Shown: positions 42,605 through 52,319 of the stretch, piece after piece
How positions within the stretch are numbered: the first letter of the stretch is position 1
How the letters are laid out: each line of letters begins with the position of its first letter
Assembly (NCBI GenBank): GCA_006969745.1
Contig: CP030886.1
Span: 2,825,234-2,889,233, forward strand
Source of the DNA: Cytophagaceae bacterium
GTDB lineage: Bacteria; Bacteroidota; Bacteroidia; Cytophagales; Cyclobacteriaceae
DNA length: 64,000 nt
Direction: 5' to 3'
Notes under the pieces: generated by a model
Databases searched by the model: none
What the model saw: only the letters and a program-made list of their open reading frames with translations
What the model was told of the DNA's origin: nothing
Program-made: the position numbers and the translations under genes

Positions 42605-43549
42605 TTGAATAGAGTATTAGTGACTGGCTGTGCAGGATTCATAGGGAGCCATCTTTCGGAAAGATTACTAGAAGCTGGATTTCAGGTGGTAGGTATCGAT
42701 AACTTCGATCCATATTATGACATTTCGTTAAAAAAGAGCAATCTGTCCAGATGTCTGCAAAACTCAAATTTTGTATTTCATGAATTAGATATTTTAGACT
42801 ATCAATCACTATTAGAAATAGAGGAAATTGAATTTGTTTTTCATTTAGCCGCAAAGGCGGGAGTCAGACCATCTATTGAAGATCCAGATTCGTATTTTAA
42901 AAACAATTTCATGGGCACTAAGAATATTCTTGAATGGATGGTTACTTCTGGATGTAAGCGAATGATTTTCGCTTCTTCTAGTAGTGTCTACGGGAATACA
43001 AATCAGGTTCCATTTATTGAGAATCAGATTACAGACTTTCCAATTTCTCCCTATGCCGCATCTAAGAAGGCTTCAGAGATTCTTAATTACACTTATCATT
43101 CAGTTCATAGTTTGAGTATCTTAAACCTAAGGCTGTTTACAGTTTATGGCCCAAGACAGAGGCCAGATTTAGCTATAAGAAAATTTGTTGATTTGGTTTC
43201 AACAGGAAAGACAGTTTCTATTTTCGGTAATGGAGATACTTACCGAGATTACACTTTCATAGAAGATGTGGTAAGCGGTTTTCTAAAAGGTCTAGATTAT
43301 TTAGAGAAAAAACCTGTGATATTCGATACTTTCAATATTGCTAGTGGGAATCCTATTGGGATTATTGATTTGGTTGATATGATTGGGCAAACTTTGAGTA
43401 AGAATCCTAAAATCGAATATTTACCGATGCAAGCTGGAGATGTAGATAAAACATTCGCCTCAATTAAGAAAGCTAAAAATGATCTTGGATTCGAATCTGA
43501 ATATTCTTTAGAAAAAGGTCTTGCGGAGTATGTTAAATGGAAAGTATAA
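42605..43549 (+). CDS. NAD-dependent nucleotide-sugar epimerase (UDP-glucuronate 4-epimerase-like)
   Basis: 314 residues from TTG 42605; the Rossmann motif VTGCAGFIGSHLSERL begins at residue 6, so no later start is possible. GIDNFDPYYDISLKKSNL is the phrase typical of UDP-glucuronate 4-epimerases. The catalytic region is FASSSSVYGN with SPYAASKKASEILNY (Y-x3-K), and RLFTVYGPRQRPDLAIRKFV follows. It would interconvert UDP-glucuronate and UDP-galacturonate or related sugars. Confidence 0.87.
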   Translation: MNRVLVTGCAGFIGSHLSERLLEAGFQVVGIDNFDPYYDISLKKSNLSRCLQNSNFVFHELDILDYQSLLEIEEIEFVFHLAAKAGVRPSIEDPDSYFKNNFMGTKNILEWMVTSGCKRMIFASSSSVYGNTNQVPFIENQITDFPISPYAASKKASEILNYTYHSVHSLSILNLRLFTVYGPRQRPDLAIRKFVDLVSTGKTVSIFGNGDTYRDYTFIEDVVSGFLKGLDYLEKKPVIFDTFNIASGNPIGIIDLVDMIGQTLSKNPKIEYLPMQAGDVDKTFASIKKAKNDLGFESEYSLEKGLAEYVKWKV

Positions 43550-43557
43550 GGTGATTT

Positions 43558-44838
43558 ATGGAGCTTAAAGATTTCATCATAACTCCTATTTACTTAATCT
43601 TTTTTACAGCTGTTGCTTACTTCATTCGACCATACTTGACTAATGAACAAACGAAGAAATATTTCTTGCCGGCTCTATGGATAAGATTTGTAGGAGCTAT
43701 TGCATTAGGTTTGATCTATCAGTTTTATTATGGAGGTGGAGACACATTTAACTATTTTAATCAAGGGTCAATTATTTATGATGCTATCTTAGACGATCCT
43801 TTTATTGGCGTAAAAATTTTACTAAACGACAGAGAAATTAGTTCAGAAACTTACGCTTATATTTCAAGAATATACTGGTTTGATGCTCCTAGTGAATATT
43901 TTGTGATTCGAATTATTGGCTTTCTTTCACTATTCACTTTTAACTCTTACATCGGAGTATCTCTTTTTTTTGCTTCGTTCAGTTTTACTGGAGTATGGCT
44001 GATTTACAGTTGTCTTCAGAGTCGGTTTCCAGATAAAAACTATTGGTTAGCGTTAGGTATACTTTTCTTACCAACCGCTGTTTTTTGGGGTTCAGGTGTT
44101 TTAAAGGACTCATTAGCAATGGGAGGATTAGGAATTGTTTTTTGGTGTCTTTATCAAGTTATTGAAGAAAGAAAGTATTCATTTAAAGTATTGATTTTGT
44201 TAGCCTCATCCATATGGTTGATAATATCTATTAAGATTTACATTGTGCTCTGTTTAATTCCGAGTGCTTTAATATGGTGGTATTTTAAATCCATTAGCAA
44301 TTTTCACAATACTGTAGCAAGAATTTTGATTGTGCCAGTATTTATGTTTTTCTTTCTGGGGTTAGGATTTTTGTTGCTAGTCAATTTGTCAAGCTCATCT
44401 GAAAAGTATTCTTTAGATTCGATTGCGGAGAGATCCTATATTACTTCTAATGATATTCGATATTGGACTGGTCGCAATGCTGGCTCAGGCTATGATATAG
44501 GAACGCAAGATGGCACTTGGCAAACACTCGTAACATTAGCACCTAAAGCCATAGGTGTTTCTTTGTTTAGACCCTATTTATGGGAAGTAAGTAATCCGCT
44601 CATGTTACTTTCAGCCATAGAATCTAGCTTTTTGTTACTACTTACTTTTCGAGTATTTCCATCTTTTTTAAGGAGTAGAAACTTATCGCCTTTGATGATT
44701 TTCTTAATTGTTTTTAGCCTTACTTTTGCTTTTGCTGTAGGTGTTTCTACTTATAATTTCGGTACATTAAGTAGATACAAAATACCTCTTTTACCATTTT
44801 ACTTGGCATTATTAGTTACAGTTCAAAAAAGAAAATAG
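43558..44838 (+). CDS. Multi-pass membrane protein of the polysaccharide locus
   Basis: 426 residues with about ten hydrophobic helices (near 8-24, 40-56, 118-145, 160-180, 200-240, 255-285 and 360-420). A short loop has YQFYYGGGDTFNYFNQGS and AVFWGSGVLKDSLAMGGLGI. The pattern resembles integral-membrane GT-C enzymes or polymerase-like proteins, but no clear Wzy or Wzx motif is recognisable. It ends seven bases from a convergent glycosyltransferase. The role in sugar transfer or polymerisation is inferred from position. Confidence 0.72.
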   Translation: MELKDFIITPIYLIFFTAVAYFIRPYLTNEQTKKYFLPALWIRFVGAIALGLIYQFYYGGGDTFNYFNQGSIIYDAILDDPFIGVKILLNDREISSETYAYISRIYWFDAPSEYFVIRIIGFLSLFTFNSYIGVSLFFASFSFTGVWLIYSCLQSRFPDKNYWLALGILFLPTAVFWGSGVLKDSLAMGGLGIVFWCLYQVIEERKYSFKVLILLASSIWLIISIKIYIVLCLIPSALIWWYFKSISNFHNTVARILIVPVFMFFFLGLGFLLLVNLSSSSEKYSLDSIAERSYITSNDIRYWTGRNAGSGYDIGTQDGTWQTLVTLAPKAIGVSLFRPYLWEVSNPLMLLSAIESSFLLLLTFRVFPSFLRSRNLSPLMIFLIVFSLTFAFAVGVSTYNFGTLSRYKIPLLPFYLALLVTVQKRK

Positions 44839-44845
44839 TTTTTAG

Positions 44846-45949
44846 CTAAATCATCTTTTTATAAAGATTGAGAAGTCTATTGCTCAGCTTTTTGCCATCA
44901 AACTTCTCAACACTATTTTTTCTAGCCTTTTCACCAAGCTCATTAAGCAGATGTCGGTTTGCATTAAGATCAATTAATAAATTACTTACTGAGTTAATGT
45001 CACCAGTTTTTATTAAATATCCGGTTTGATTATTCACTATTATGTCGGACGGACCACCGGAATTATAAGAAATTACCGGAAGCTCATGTAGGCTGGCTTC
45101 TAGGATAACCATTGAGAAAGACTCTGAGAATGAAAGATTAAGGAGAATATCAGCATTTAAATACTCCTCTGTCAAATCATCCATATATCCAATGAATTCG
45201 ATGCTATCATTTAAATCAAATTCATCTATCTCTTTCTTAAGAGACAAATAAAAGGAATCTTTTTGATCAAACAAGCCTACGAATTTCAAATTAAATTTTT
45301 GATTTTCATGTTTCAAAATCTTGGCAACTTGAATCGCCTCCATTTGACCTTTGCCTTTCATCAATGCTCCAACATAAAGGATATTTAGCCTAGGATTGGT
45401 TATTTCACCCTTTTTGTTCAGTTCTGGAATTTGTATCCAGTCATTTAGAACAATAACCTTTTCTTTATTAGCAAAATGTTCTTCTACTGCACTTGATACG
45501 ACCAAAACTTTATTTGAATATCGAGAAATAATTGAACGATAAAGAAAGAAGAATTTGCCAATGTAGGAGGTAGGTAGAAGCCTTGCATGATAGACAACTT
45601 TAATTTTTGTGAATACTTTTAAAAGTATGCCACACAGGTTATACATATCATTCACGTGAACGATACTAATCTGTTTCTGTCTAACAATTCTTGCTATTTT
45701 TGACGTATTTATTAGCAGCTGAAATGGATATAGAAGGGTTTTTAAGGATTTAGAGATTTCAAGAAATGGAATTTCATGAAAGAGAAATGGAGATTTTGAA
45801 AGATGCTGTTTAATAAGAGAGTTTTTGGGAATACACCAAATAAACTCGAATTCATTTTCAAGTTCTTTTGCATATAGCATCATTGATTTAAAAGCTCCAG
45901 TGAAGTCTTTCGAGTTATCAATTATTAAAATCTTGGCTTTGTTACTCAT
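44846..45949 (-). CDS. Glycosyltransferase, GT4 family
   Basis: 367 residues. The GT-B fold is shown by VHVNDMYNLCGILLKVFT, RLNILYVGALMKGKGQMEAI, KFVGLFDQKDSFYLSLKKEI and the C-terminal SFSESFSMVILEASLHELPV with Glu and GGPSDIIVNNQTGYLIKTGD. It is a retaining enzyme with unknown donor. It overlaps the next gene upstream by eight bases; both run leftward. Confidence 0.9.
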   Translation of the reverse strand: MSNKAKILIIDNSKDFTGAFKSMMLYAKELENEFEFIWCIPKNSLIKQHLSKSPFLFHEIPFLEISKSLKTLLYPFQLLINTSKIARIVRQKQISIVHVNDMYNLCGILLKVFTKIKVVYHARLLPTSYIGKFFFLYRSIISRYSNKVLVVSSAVEEHFANKEKVIVLNDWIQIPELNKKGEITNPRLNILYVGALMKGKGQMEAIQVAKILKHENQKFNLKFVGLFDQKDSFYLSLKKEIDEFDLNDSIEFIGYMDDLTEEYLNADILLNLSFSESFSMVILEASLHELPVISYNSGGPSDIIVNNQTGYLIKTGDINSVSNLLIDLNANRHLLNELGEKARKNSVEKFDGKKLSNRLLNLYKKMI

Positions 45950-47138
45950 TGATTAGATGAATCCATTGCTTCATAGCTCTTTCTTTTGAGAAATCTTCTA
46001 TTCTTCTTTCTGAATTCTCTATTAGCTTCTTCTTTTCATCAGAGTTGTTCAGATACGAGAGAATTGTCTCACTCCATATTACCTCATTCTTTTCATTCCT
46101 AATCATAGGAAGCAATATTCCATATTGTGTTTTGACGCTTGAATCTAATGGTTTTTTTGTTTTATAATCAAGAATTTCTCTAGGCCCTGTTGGGCAATCC
46201 GCAGCAAGAACTAATGTCCCACTTGCCATCGCTTCAATTAGGGCGTTTGGAAATCCCTCCCAGAATGATGTTAGAACAAAGAGATTGGCTCTGGTTACGA
46301 TAGGTAATGGGTTAACAATAAAGCCACAAAAAATCACATCGGCATATTGATTCACCGAATCCATAGTAGAGTATGATAGCTTGAGAGATTGACAAGTTGC
46401 AATAAGTTCATTGCTCATTTCTCCATCCCCAATAATCACCAATTGGCATTTCGATTTTAGCTTGACGTACTTGAAGACATGAATTAATTCCTTAAAGCCT
46501 TTTTGAATATGTAGGCGACCAACAGCTACAATGTAATTTTTTGAGTTTAGAAATTTCAATTCGGAGGGAAGAGGTTCTTCTATCTTAGCAATTAAGCTTT
46601 TGATCTCATAAAAATTGTAAATCACTTGTTGTTTCTGTGGTGGTAACCTAAACGCTTTTATTTGTTCATCTTTGAGTGCTTCACTTACTGAAACACTTAT
46701 ATCTGCTTTTCTGAATAACCAAGGCATCAGCAGTTTAAGTCTCAACCAAGAGAATTTAGATTTTATCTCATCGTCATTTAAGTAGGATCCTCGATGACTT
46801 ATAATGACCTTTTCTTTACTTTTGGTGAGTACATTTAGATAATTAGCACTTTCCATAAAACTTATTGAAACATCAATTTGATGAATTCTTTTAAGTCTTT
46901 TTAAGCTTAAATAGATTCGATAAAATTTTATAAGTTTTATCGAAGTTTGTTTTGTGAGTTCATTAAGTTTTGATATTTGAGTGAATTGGTTTTCTGCTTG
47001 AGGTAGTGTGTAGACACACGGTATTACATTGTAAATTTCACTTAGTTGGTTACATAGTTTTTTGAAAGAGACTTGTGCCCCGCCAATATCTAGGTTTGGT
47101 ATTAGAATTAATATGTTCAAAGAGTTTTTTTTCTCCAT
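45942..47138 (-). CDS. Glycosyltransferase, GT4 family
   Basis: 398 residues. LILIPNLDIGGAQVSFKKLC opens the GT-B fold; VAVGRLHIQKGFKELIHVFK and SFWEGFPNALIEAMASGTLV carry the donor-site motif, followed by DCPTGPREIL. Its start codon is only 12 bases from the start of the divergent methyltransferase gene, so its promoter lies inside that gene or is shared. Donor unknown. Confidence 0.9.
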   Translation of the reverse strand: MEKKNSLNILILIPNLDIGGAQVSFKKLCNQLSEIYNVIPCVYTLPQAENQFTQISKLNELTKQTSIKLIKFYRIYLSLKRLKRIHQIDVSISFMESANYLNVLTKSKEKVIISHRGSYLNDDEIKSKFSWLRLKLLMPWLFRKADISVSVSEALKDEQIKAFRLPPQKQQVIYNFYEIKSLIAKIEEPLPSELKFLNSKNYIVAVGRLHIQKGFKELIHVFKYVKLKSKCQLVIIGDGEMSNELIATCQSLKLSYSTMDSVNQYADVIFCGFIVNPLPIVTRANLFVLTSFWEGFPNALIEAMASGTLVLAADCPTGPREILDYKTKKPLDSSVKTQYGILLPMIRNEKNEVIWSETILSYLNNSDEKKKLIENSERRIEDFSKERAMKQWIHLINE

Positions 47139-47150
47139 AGATGTTTAAAA

Positions 47151-48113
47151 ATGAGACTTTTTAAGAAAGCCATTCAAAAAATGAGTGTTGTTGTCTTTGT
47201 TCTCGACATTTTACTTTTTCCAGTAAATGTAATTGGAATTGTGTGGTTACGGGTCGCTAAATTTTTTGGTATATCAAAATTATATTTTACTAGAAAGACT
47301 TTAAAGAAAGCGGGTGTGATGCCAATTGTTGATCATTATTATGAACCGTACTACTTTTTTGAATCAACTGGTAATCAGGTAAGAGATCTTCCTTCAATTT
47401 CTTTTAATCAAGAACAACAGCTTGGTCTTTTAGAGTCTTTTTGCTATCAGGAGGAACTTGATGCAATACCGTACAATAGAGAAAATAAACTCTCTTATTA
47501 TTACAATAATGGTGCTTACTCGTATGGAGATGCTGATTCTTTGTATTCTATCATAAGACATTTCAGACCGCAAAGGATCATAGAAATAGGAAGTGGCTAC
47601 AGTACAATGATAGCCGTTCAGGCAATCAATCGTAACATCCAAGATAGTATACCGTGCAAGCTCTCTTGCATAGAGCCTTATGAAATGCCATGGTTAAAGA
47701 ATCTGCCGATTGAATTGATAAGATCAAAGGTTGAAGACTTATCAATTGATTTCTTCAGAGATCTAAAAGAAAACGATATTTTATTTGTAGATTCTTCACA
47801 TGTAATTAGACCTAATGGTGATGTGCTTCACGAAATATTGACTATTCTTCCTGAATTAAGACCGGGAGTTCTAATTCATTTCCATGACATATTTACACCC
47901 TTTCACTATCCCCAAAAATGGATATCGGAAGAATATCGTTTGTGGAATGAACAATATTTATTGGAAGCATTTTTGTCCTATAATTTACATTTTGAAATAT
48001 TGTTAAGTGCTAAATTTTTAAAAGAAAATTTCTTTTCCAACTTACAAAGTGCATTTCCCAATTTAAAGCCTGATCATAATCCTTCTTCATTTTGGATTAG
48101 AAAAATTAACTAA
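47151..48113 (+). CDS. SAM-dependent methyltransferase-like protein
   Basis: 320 residues. After an N-terminal hydrophobic stretch (about 12-30, VVVFVLDILLFPVNVIGIVW), the core has HFRPQRIIEIGSGYSTMIAV (SAM-binding loop), DILFVDSSHVIRPNGDVLHE and HFHDIFTPFHYPQKW. This is the class I methyltransferase fold of the type found in sugar clusters. The N-terminal helix may tether it to the membrane. Target unknown. Confidence 0.83.
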   Translation: MRLFKKAIQKMSVVVFVLDILLFPVNVIGIVWLRVAKFFGISKLYFTRKTLKKAGVMPIVDHYYEPYYFFESTGNQVRDLPSISFNQEQQLGLLESFCYQEELDAIPYNRENKLSYYYNNGAYSYGDADSLYSIIRHFRPQRIIEIGSGYSTMIAVQAINRNIQDSIPCKLSCIEPYEMPWLKNLPIELIRSKVEDLSIDFFRDLKENDILFVDSSHVIRPNGDVLHEILTILPELRPGVLIHFHDIFTPFHYPQKWISEEYRLWNEQYLLEAFLSYNLHFEILLSAKFLKENFFSNLQSAFPNLKPDHNPSSFWIRKIN

Positions 48114-48194
48114 GGGTTGGGGTCTAAGAAAGATTATTGTCTTTTGATATTGGTATTAATTTGATAGTAACGAATTAAGGAACATAAAACAACT

Positions 48195-49289
48195 TTGATA
48201 GCTTCATTCAGACATAGAATATATTTTAAACTTGGACTTGGAGGAATACTGAGATGGTTTTGGAAAGTAGATAAACTGTACGACTGTAAGGTCTATCATG
48301 AAAAGTCATATGATGGATTATATAACTTTTCCAGATCTAACTTATCAAATGATTTAAAAGTCTTTTTTTCGGAAAGAGATGCTTATCTGTCTGAGCATTA
48401 TAGTACTGATATGGTCTTCTCGGTAAATAATGTTTCTTTTGGAGGAAGTTATTTTTTAGGTCTGGTGGAAAAGCATCACTTGCTAAGACCAACAAGAATA
48501 AATGAGCATATTTTTCCGTCTTTTTTTTCTTACCTAAGAAAACTACTTTTTCATCCTATTCCAATTGGAGAAGTTATTTTTTTTGATAGTTACGTCTCAA
48601 ACAATTACAATCATTTTTACAGGGATGTAATTTTCAATTTTCTTTTAATTAGAGAAACAAAGCCAGAAATTAGAAGAGTTTTTATTTCAGAAAAAATCTT
48701 ACAAATACCCTACGTTAAATTTTTTTTTGAATGTGAAATCAACAAAGACCTAGAACTTGTAAAAGCTAAAAATCCTAAATGGTATAAAGCGGACAAGGTT
48801 TTTTTTGCAAAAACAGCTGAGACAAAAGAAAGGTGGTCGTCATTGGCGAATATTTTCGAATCAAAATTGCTAATTAAAAATGGATTGGGTATCAAGAAAT
48901 TCTTTTTGCTAAGGTCAAAAGAGACGGGAAGAACCCTTGTTAATCTTGAAGTGGTTATTAAATTTCTCAATGATTACGGATACATTCCTGTAGATTCTGC
49001 GGGAATGCCATTAAATGAGCAGATAAGCCTATTCAGAGATGCCGAATCTGTTGTTGCTATTCACGGCGCAGGACTCACTAATGTTATGTACTGTAAAAAA
49101 CTTAAGTTTTTGATAGAGCTTCACCCAAAGGATAGAATAATGCCGCATTACTATAGACTTTCTAAGCTAATGGGGGCAGGTTATAGCGCAATTCTAGGAT
49201 CCAAAAGAAATAGAAAATCAAATTTTGAGATCAGTATTTCTGATCTTGAGAGAGAATTGAAGCTTATTGAAAAATCAAACTCGGCTTAA
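48195..49289 (+). CDS. GT61-family glycosyltransferase
   Basis: 364 residues from TTG 48195; an in-frame stop lies at 48168 and no in-frame ATG is available before the conserved region. The family motifs are FFDSYVSNNYNHFYRDVIFN, FFLLRSKETGRTLVNLEVVI and the C-terminal VVAIHGAGLTNVMYCKKLKF with FLIELHPKDRIMPHYYRLS. GT61 enzymes are inverting glycosyltransferases. The next gene, 12 bases on, is a paralogue. Confidence 0.87.
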   Translation: MIASFRHRIYFKLGLGGILRWFWKVDKLYDCKVYHEKSYDGLYNFSRSNLSNDLKVFFSERDAYLSEHYSTDMVFSVNNVSFGGSYFLGLVEKHHLLRPTRINEHIFPSFFSYLRKLLFHPIPIGEVIFFDSYVSNNYNHFYRDVIFNFLLIRETKPEIRRVFISEKILQIPYVKFFFECEINKDLELVKAKNPKWYKADKVFFAKTAETKERWSSLANIFESKLLIKNGLGIKKFFLLRSKETGRTLVNLEVVIKFLNDYGYIPVDSAGMPLNEQISLFRDAESVVAIHGAGLTNVMYCKKLKFLIELHPKDRIMPHYYRLSKLMGAGYSAILGSKRNRKSNFEISISDLERELKLIEKSNSA

Positions 49290-49301
49290 AAATCAGAACT
49301 T

Positions 49302-50351
49302 TTGGAAGGATTGAAAAAAAGAATAGCTTCTATAGACAGATCTTTTTACAAGACTAGCTTGTCTGAAGATTTTCTTATTTATTCCAACAACAGAGAAAGG
49401 AATATGGAGTATTTTTCTGCACTTCCTGACTTCAAGTATAAGGATCGTCTGCAAGAAGCGACTAAATGGATTAAAGAAGATGTTTTTCATGTAAATAGAC
49501 CCCACATATTAGATCATGAGAATGGATTTGCTATTCTTGATGGGCAAGTACTCTTGAAGACTCAGATTAGCAAAATACGTCATAAGCATCTATGGCCAAG
49601 TAAGATCAAAACCACCTTTCTTAAAAAGAATAAAATTAAAAGTGGAATTGTTTTGTTTGATGTTCCATGGAACTATTATCATTTTGTTAATGAACTTATT
49701 GGGTCGTTATTGATCGCCAAGGAAATCGAATTAGATCCTGATATTCCGCTGCTAGTTCCGAAGAAACTTTTGCATTCAACCCACTTTAATCAAATTATAG
49801 GATGCTCATCAGCTCTTTCGAAAAAAAAATGGATTGGGGTGGACCAACCGATCCTAATTGATTCTGCATACTATTTTCATCCAGCAATATCACATCTGGA
49901 TTATCTTAAATACTTTAAATCACTATTGGATTTTGATTGGTCTGAAGATTCACAGTATGGAGATACAGTCTTCCTTTCCAGAGCAAAAAAATGGGGCAGA
50001 ACAATTCAAAACCTTGATGAAGTCGAAAATTTAATGAAGAATAGAGGGATTGATATAGTTATAATGGATAACCTTTCTGTAGTTGAACAGATATTGCTTT
50101 TTAATTCTCCGAAAAATGTTATTGGGATTCATGGTGCAAGTTTGACTAATGCAGCTTTTACGTTTGATGCAAAAAGAAAATTTTTCATAGAAATCATGTC
50201 TCAAGATCATGACAATTATTCGTACTATTTGTTGTCCAACCAAGCCAATTATGATTATTCACTATTTCTGGGAGGTTCAAAAGATATAAATGAAAACTTT
50301 GAGGTCAACATTGACGAACTTTCACATCAGATTGATAAGAATCTTCTATGA
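49302..50351 (+). CDS. GT61-family glycosyltransferase (tandem paralogue)
   Basis: 349 residues from TTG 49302. The C-terminal core has DTVFLSRAKKWGRTIQNLDE, then VIGIHGASLTNAAFTFDAKR and KFFIEIMSQDHDNYSYYLLS, the same order of motifs as the preceding gene. FDVPWNYYHFVNELIGSLLI corresponds to the N-terminal HFYRD motif of its neighbour. The pair may add successive residues. It overlaps the next gene by four bases. Confidence 0.85.
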   Translation: MEGLKKRIASIDRSFYKTSLSEDFLIYSNNRERNMEYFSALPDFKYKDRLQEATKWIKEDVFHVNRPHILDHENGFAILDGQVLLKTQISKIRHKHLWPSKIKTTFLKKNKIKSGIVLFDVPWNYYHFVNELIGSLLIAKEIELDPDIPLLVPKKLLHSTHFNQIIGCSSALSKKKWIGVDQPILIDSAYYFHPAISHLDYLKYFKSLLDFDWSEDSQYGDTVFLSRAKKWGRTIQNLDEVENLMKNRGIDIVIMDNLSVVEQILLFNSPKNVIGIHGASLTNAAFTFDAKRKFFIEIMSQDHDNYSYYLLSNQANYDYSLFLGGSKDINENFEVNIDELSHQIDKNLL

Positions 50352-51538
50352 AAATATTGATGTCTACTGAATGTTTGAGAGTAGGAGGTGCTCAGATTTT
50401 CGCCTTAAGATTGTCAAAAGCACTTTCTGATCAAGGTCATGAAGTGCTGAACTATATTTTTTTTAAGGACTACGTCGATAAAAGTGTCGTAATCAAAAAT
50501 CATCCAAATATAAATCTAGTATACCCTGACATTTATTTGGACCTGCTACTTAGAAAAGTAGATAGATTACTTTACAAACTAAGGATAGACTTCTCTTTTA
50601 GAGACATATTTGTCAAATCTCATCAGCGAAAAATAGTTGAAAAATTCTGTCCTGAAGTGGTTCACAGCCATATGTTTCAGAGTGATTATAAATGGAGTTC
50701 GGTAATGCGGAATTTTCATTCAATCAAGTTTGTGATTACGATGCATGGTAGCTACGAAACTTTCATGAAGTATGACTTAGAAAAACTTGACGGGAGAGTT
50801 TTGAATTTTCAACGAAAACTTAAGAATCATTTATTTAGAGTAAATGAAATTGCGTATTTAACAAAAAAAAATCTTGATATTTTCGATAACGGTTATGTGA
50901 GTGAAAAACTATATCCCAATCTTAATACTACCCAAATCTATAATGGATTTGAAGAGCCAGAAAATTTTCAACCTTTAAAGAAATACGACATAAATATAGA
51001 AGACGAAAGTATTGTTTTTGGAATGGTAGCTAGAGGTATTGAAGAGAAGGGTTGGGAGATTGCAATTGATTCGTTTTGCCAGTTAGACTTGACAAATAGT
51101 TATTTATTATTGATTGGACATAGTGAATATGTAGATGGTTTGAAAGAGAAGTATTCAGGTATTTCAAATATTTTTTTCATGGGAAGAAAAGAAAATCCAC
51201 TTGATTGGATCAATATTTTTGATGTGGGAATACTACCCTCATTTTATGGAGAAAGTCTCCCAAACTCAATCGTTGAATATATGTACTGTGGTAAACCTGT
51301 CATTGCAACTGATATTGGGGAATGTAAGCACATGCTTAAGACAGATGAAGGTGAATTTGGGATAATTCTACCGAATCTTGACAGAAAGAGCATCATAGAA
51401 GATTTATCTAATGCTATGAAAGATTATGCGGATAAAGACAAGAGTGATTATAAGAAAGAGTCTCTCTTGGCTAAAAAGGGGTTTAATAGATTTGCTATGA
51501 GGAAATGTATTGATAGCTATCTTCATTTATATCAATAG
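50348..51538 (+). CDS. Glycosyltransferase, GT4 family
   Basis: 396 residues. TECLRVGGAQIFALRLSKAL begins the GT-B fold, VVHSHMFQSDYKW follows, then IVFGMVARGIEEKGWEIAID and LPSFYGESLPNSIVEYMYCG with the donor-site Glu and KPVIATDIGECKHML. Retaining enzyme, donor unknown. It overlaps the GT61 gene (ATGA), so the three plus-strand genes form one operon with the methyltransferase that follows. Confidence 0.9.
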   Translation: MKILMSTECLRVGGAQIFALRLSKALSDQGHEVLNYIFFKDYVDKSVVIKNHPNINLVYPDIYLDLLLRKVDRLLYKLRIDFSFRDIFVKSHQRKIVEKFCPEVVHSHMFQSDYKWSSVMRNFHSIKFVITMHGSYETFMKYDLEKLDGRVLNFQRKLKNHLFRVNEIAYLTKKNLDIFDNGYVSEKLYPNLNTTQIYNGFEEPENFQPLKKYDINIEDESIVFGMVARGIEEKGWEIAIDSFCQLDLTNSYLLLIGHSEYVDGLKEKYSGISNIFFMGRKENPLDWINIFDVGILPSFYGESLPNSIVEYMYCGKPVIATDIGECKHMLKTDEGEFGIILPNLDRKSIIEDLSNAMKDYADKDKSDYKKESLLAKKGFNRFAMRKCIDSYLHLYQ

Positions 51539-51545
51539 AAGGATC

Positions 51546-52319
51546 ATGAGTATAAAAAGTAAGTTGGATACATTAAAATGGTATCTGTCCAGTCCGGGAA
51601 GAAGAAGGATTATAGCAGATGTTTTGATTGAAAAATTTAAACCCCATCCAAAGAATGACACTAAGAAGGAAGCTACTAAATGGTGTGCTGCTAATAGTAC
51701 GAGTGCCGCTTCATTCTTTAATAGAACTATAACCAGTACAGAAGTTTTCCAGAGAATTGAAGAACGATTCCCAGAAATTCATGCGTATGCTCAAAAGAAA
51801 GAATCAGAAGCAAGAATAAAAATGGGAGGTGGGGCTGATGTTGATTTGTTGTTTAATTTGACTCTTCATCTAAAGCCTAAAAATGTACTAGAAACAGGTA
51901 TTGCATATGGATGGTCCTCACTCGCAATATTACTGGCTTTAAACGAAAACAAAGAAGGAGTTTTATTTAGCACTGACATGCCATATCCTAAAAGAGGTAA
52001 CGAGCCTTTTGTAGGATGTGTCGTCCCTTCAAATCTTAGATCCAAATGGAGATGTTTGTTTGAGCCCGATAAATATGCAATACCGAAGATTCTTCATGAA
52101 GCAAGGAATTTAGACTTAGTCCATTATGATAGCGATAAATCCTTTAGAGGAAGGATGTGGGCATACAGGCAGATTTGGAAACACATTGTGGATGATGGAA
52201 TATTTATCTCAGATGATGTTAATGATAATCTTGCTTTCAAGGAATTTTGTGAAGAATTAGGAATAGTTCCACATATTATTAAATACGAGAATAAATTCGT
52301 AGGAATAATTATTAAGTGA
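51546..52319 (+). CDS. Class I SAM-dependent methyltransferase
   Basis: 257 residues from ATG 51546; a longer frame would overlap the previous gene. KPKNVLETGIAYGWSSLAIL is the SAM loop, with LVHYDSDKSFRGRMWAYRQI and HIVDDGIFISDDVNDNLAFK following (DD motif). It resembles the class that methylates sugars or the rhamnosyl/O-methyl type in polysaccharide loci. Its stop overlaps the stop of a convergent methyltransferase gene by eight bases. Confidence 0.85.
   Translation: MSIKSKLDTLKWYLSSPGRRRIIADVLIEKFKPHPKNDTKKEATKWCAANSTSAASFFNRTITSTEVFQRIEERFPEIHAYAQKKESEARIKMGGGADVDLLFNLTLHLKPKNVLETGIAYGWSSLAILLALNENKEGVLFSTDMPYPKRGNEPFVGCVVPSNLRSKWRCLFEPDKYAIPKILHEARNLDLVHYDSDKSFRGRMWAYRQIWKHIVDDGIFISDDVNDNLAFKEFCEELGIVPHIIKYENKFVGIIIK

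Noticed and set aside
43558..44838. Wzy O-antigen polymerase
   Set aside because: Membrane topology fits loosely, but no Wzy signature loop is visible and the locus has an ABC exporter; left as unassigned.
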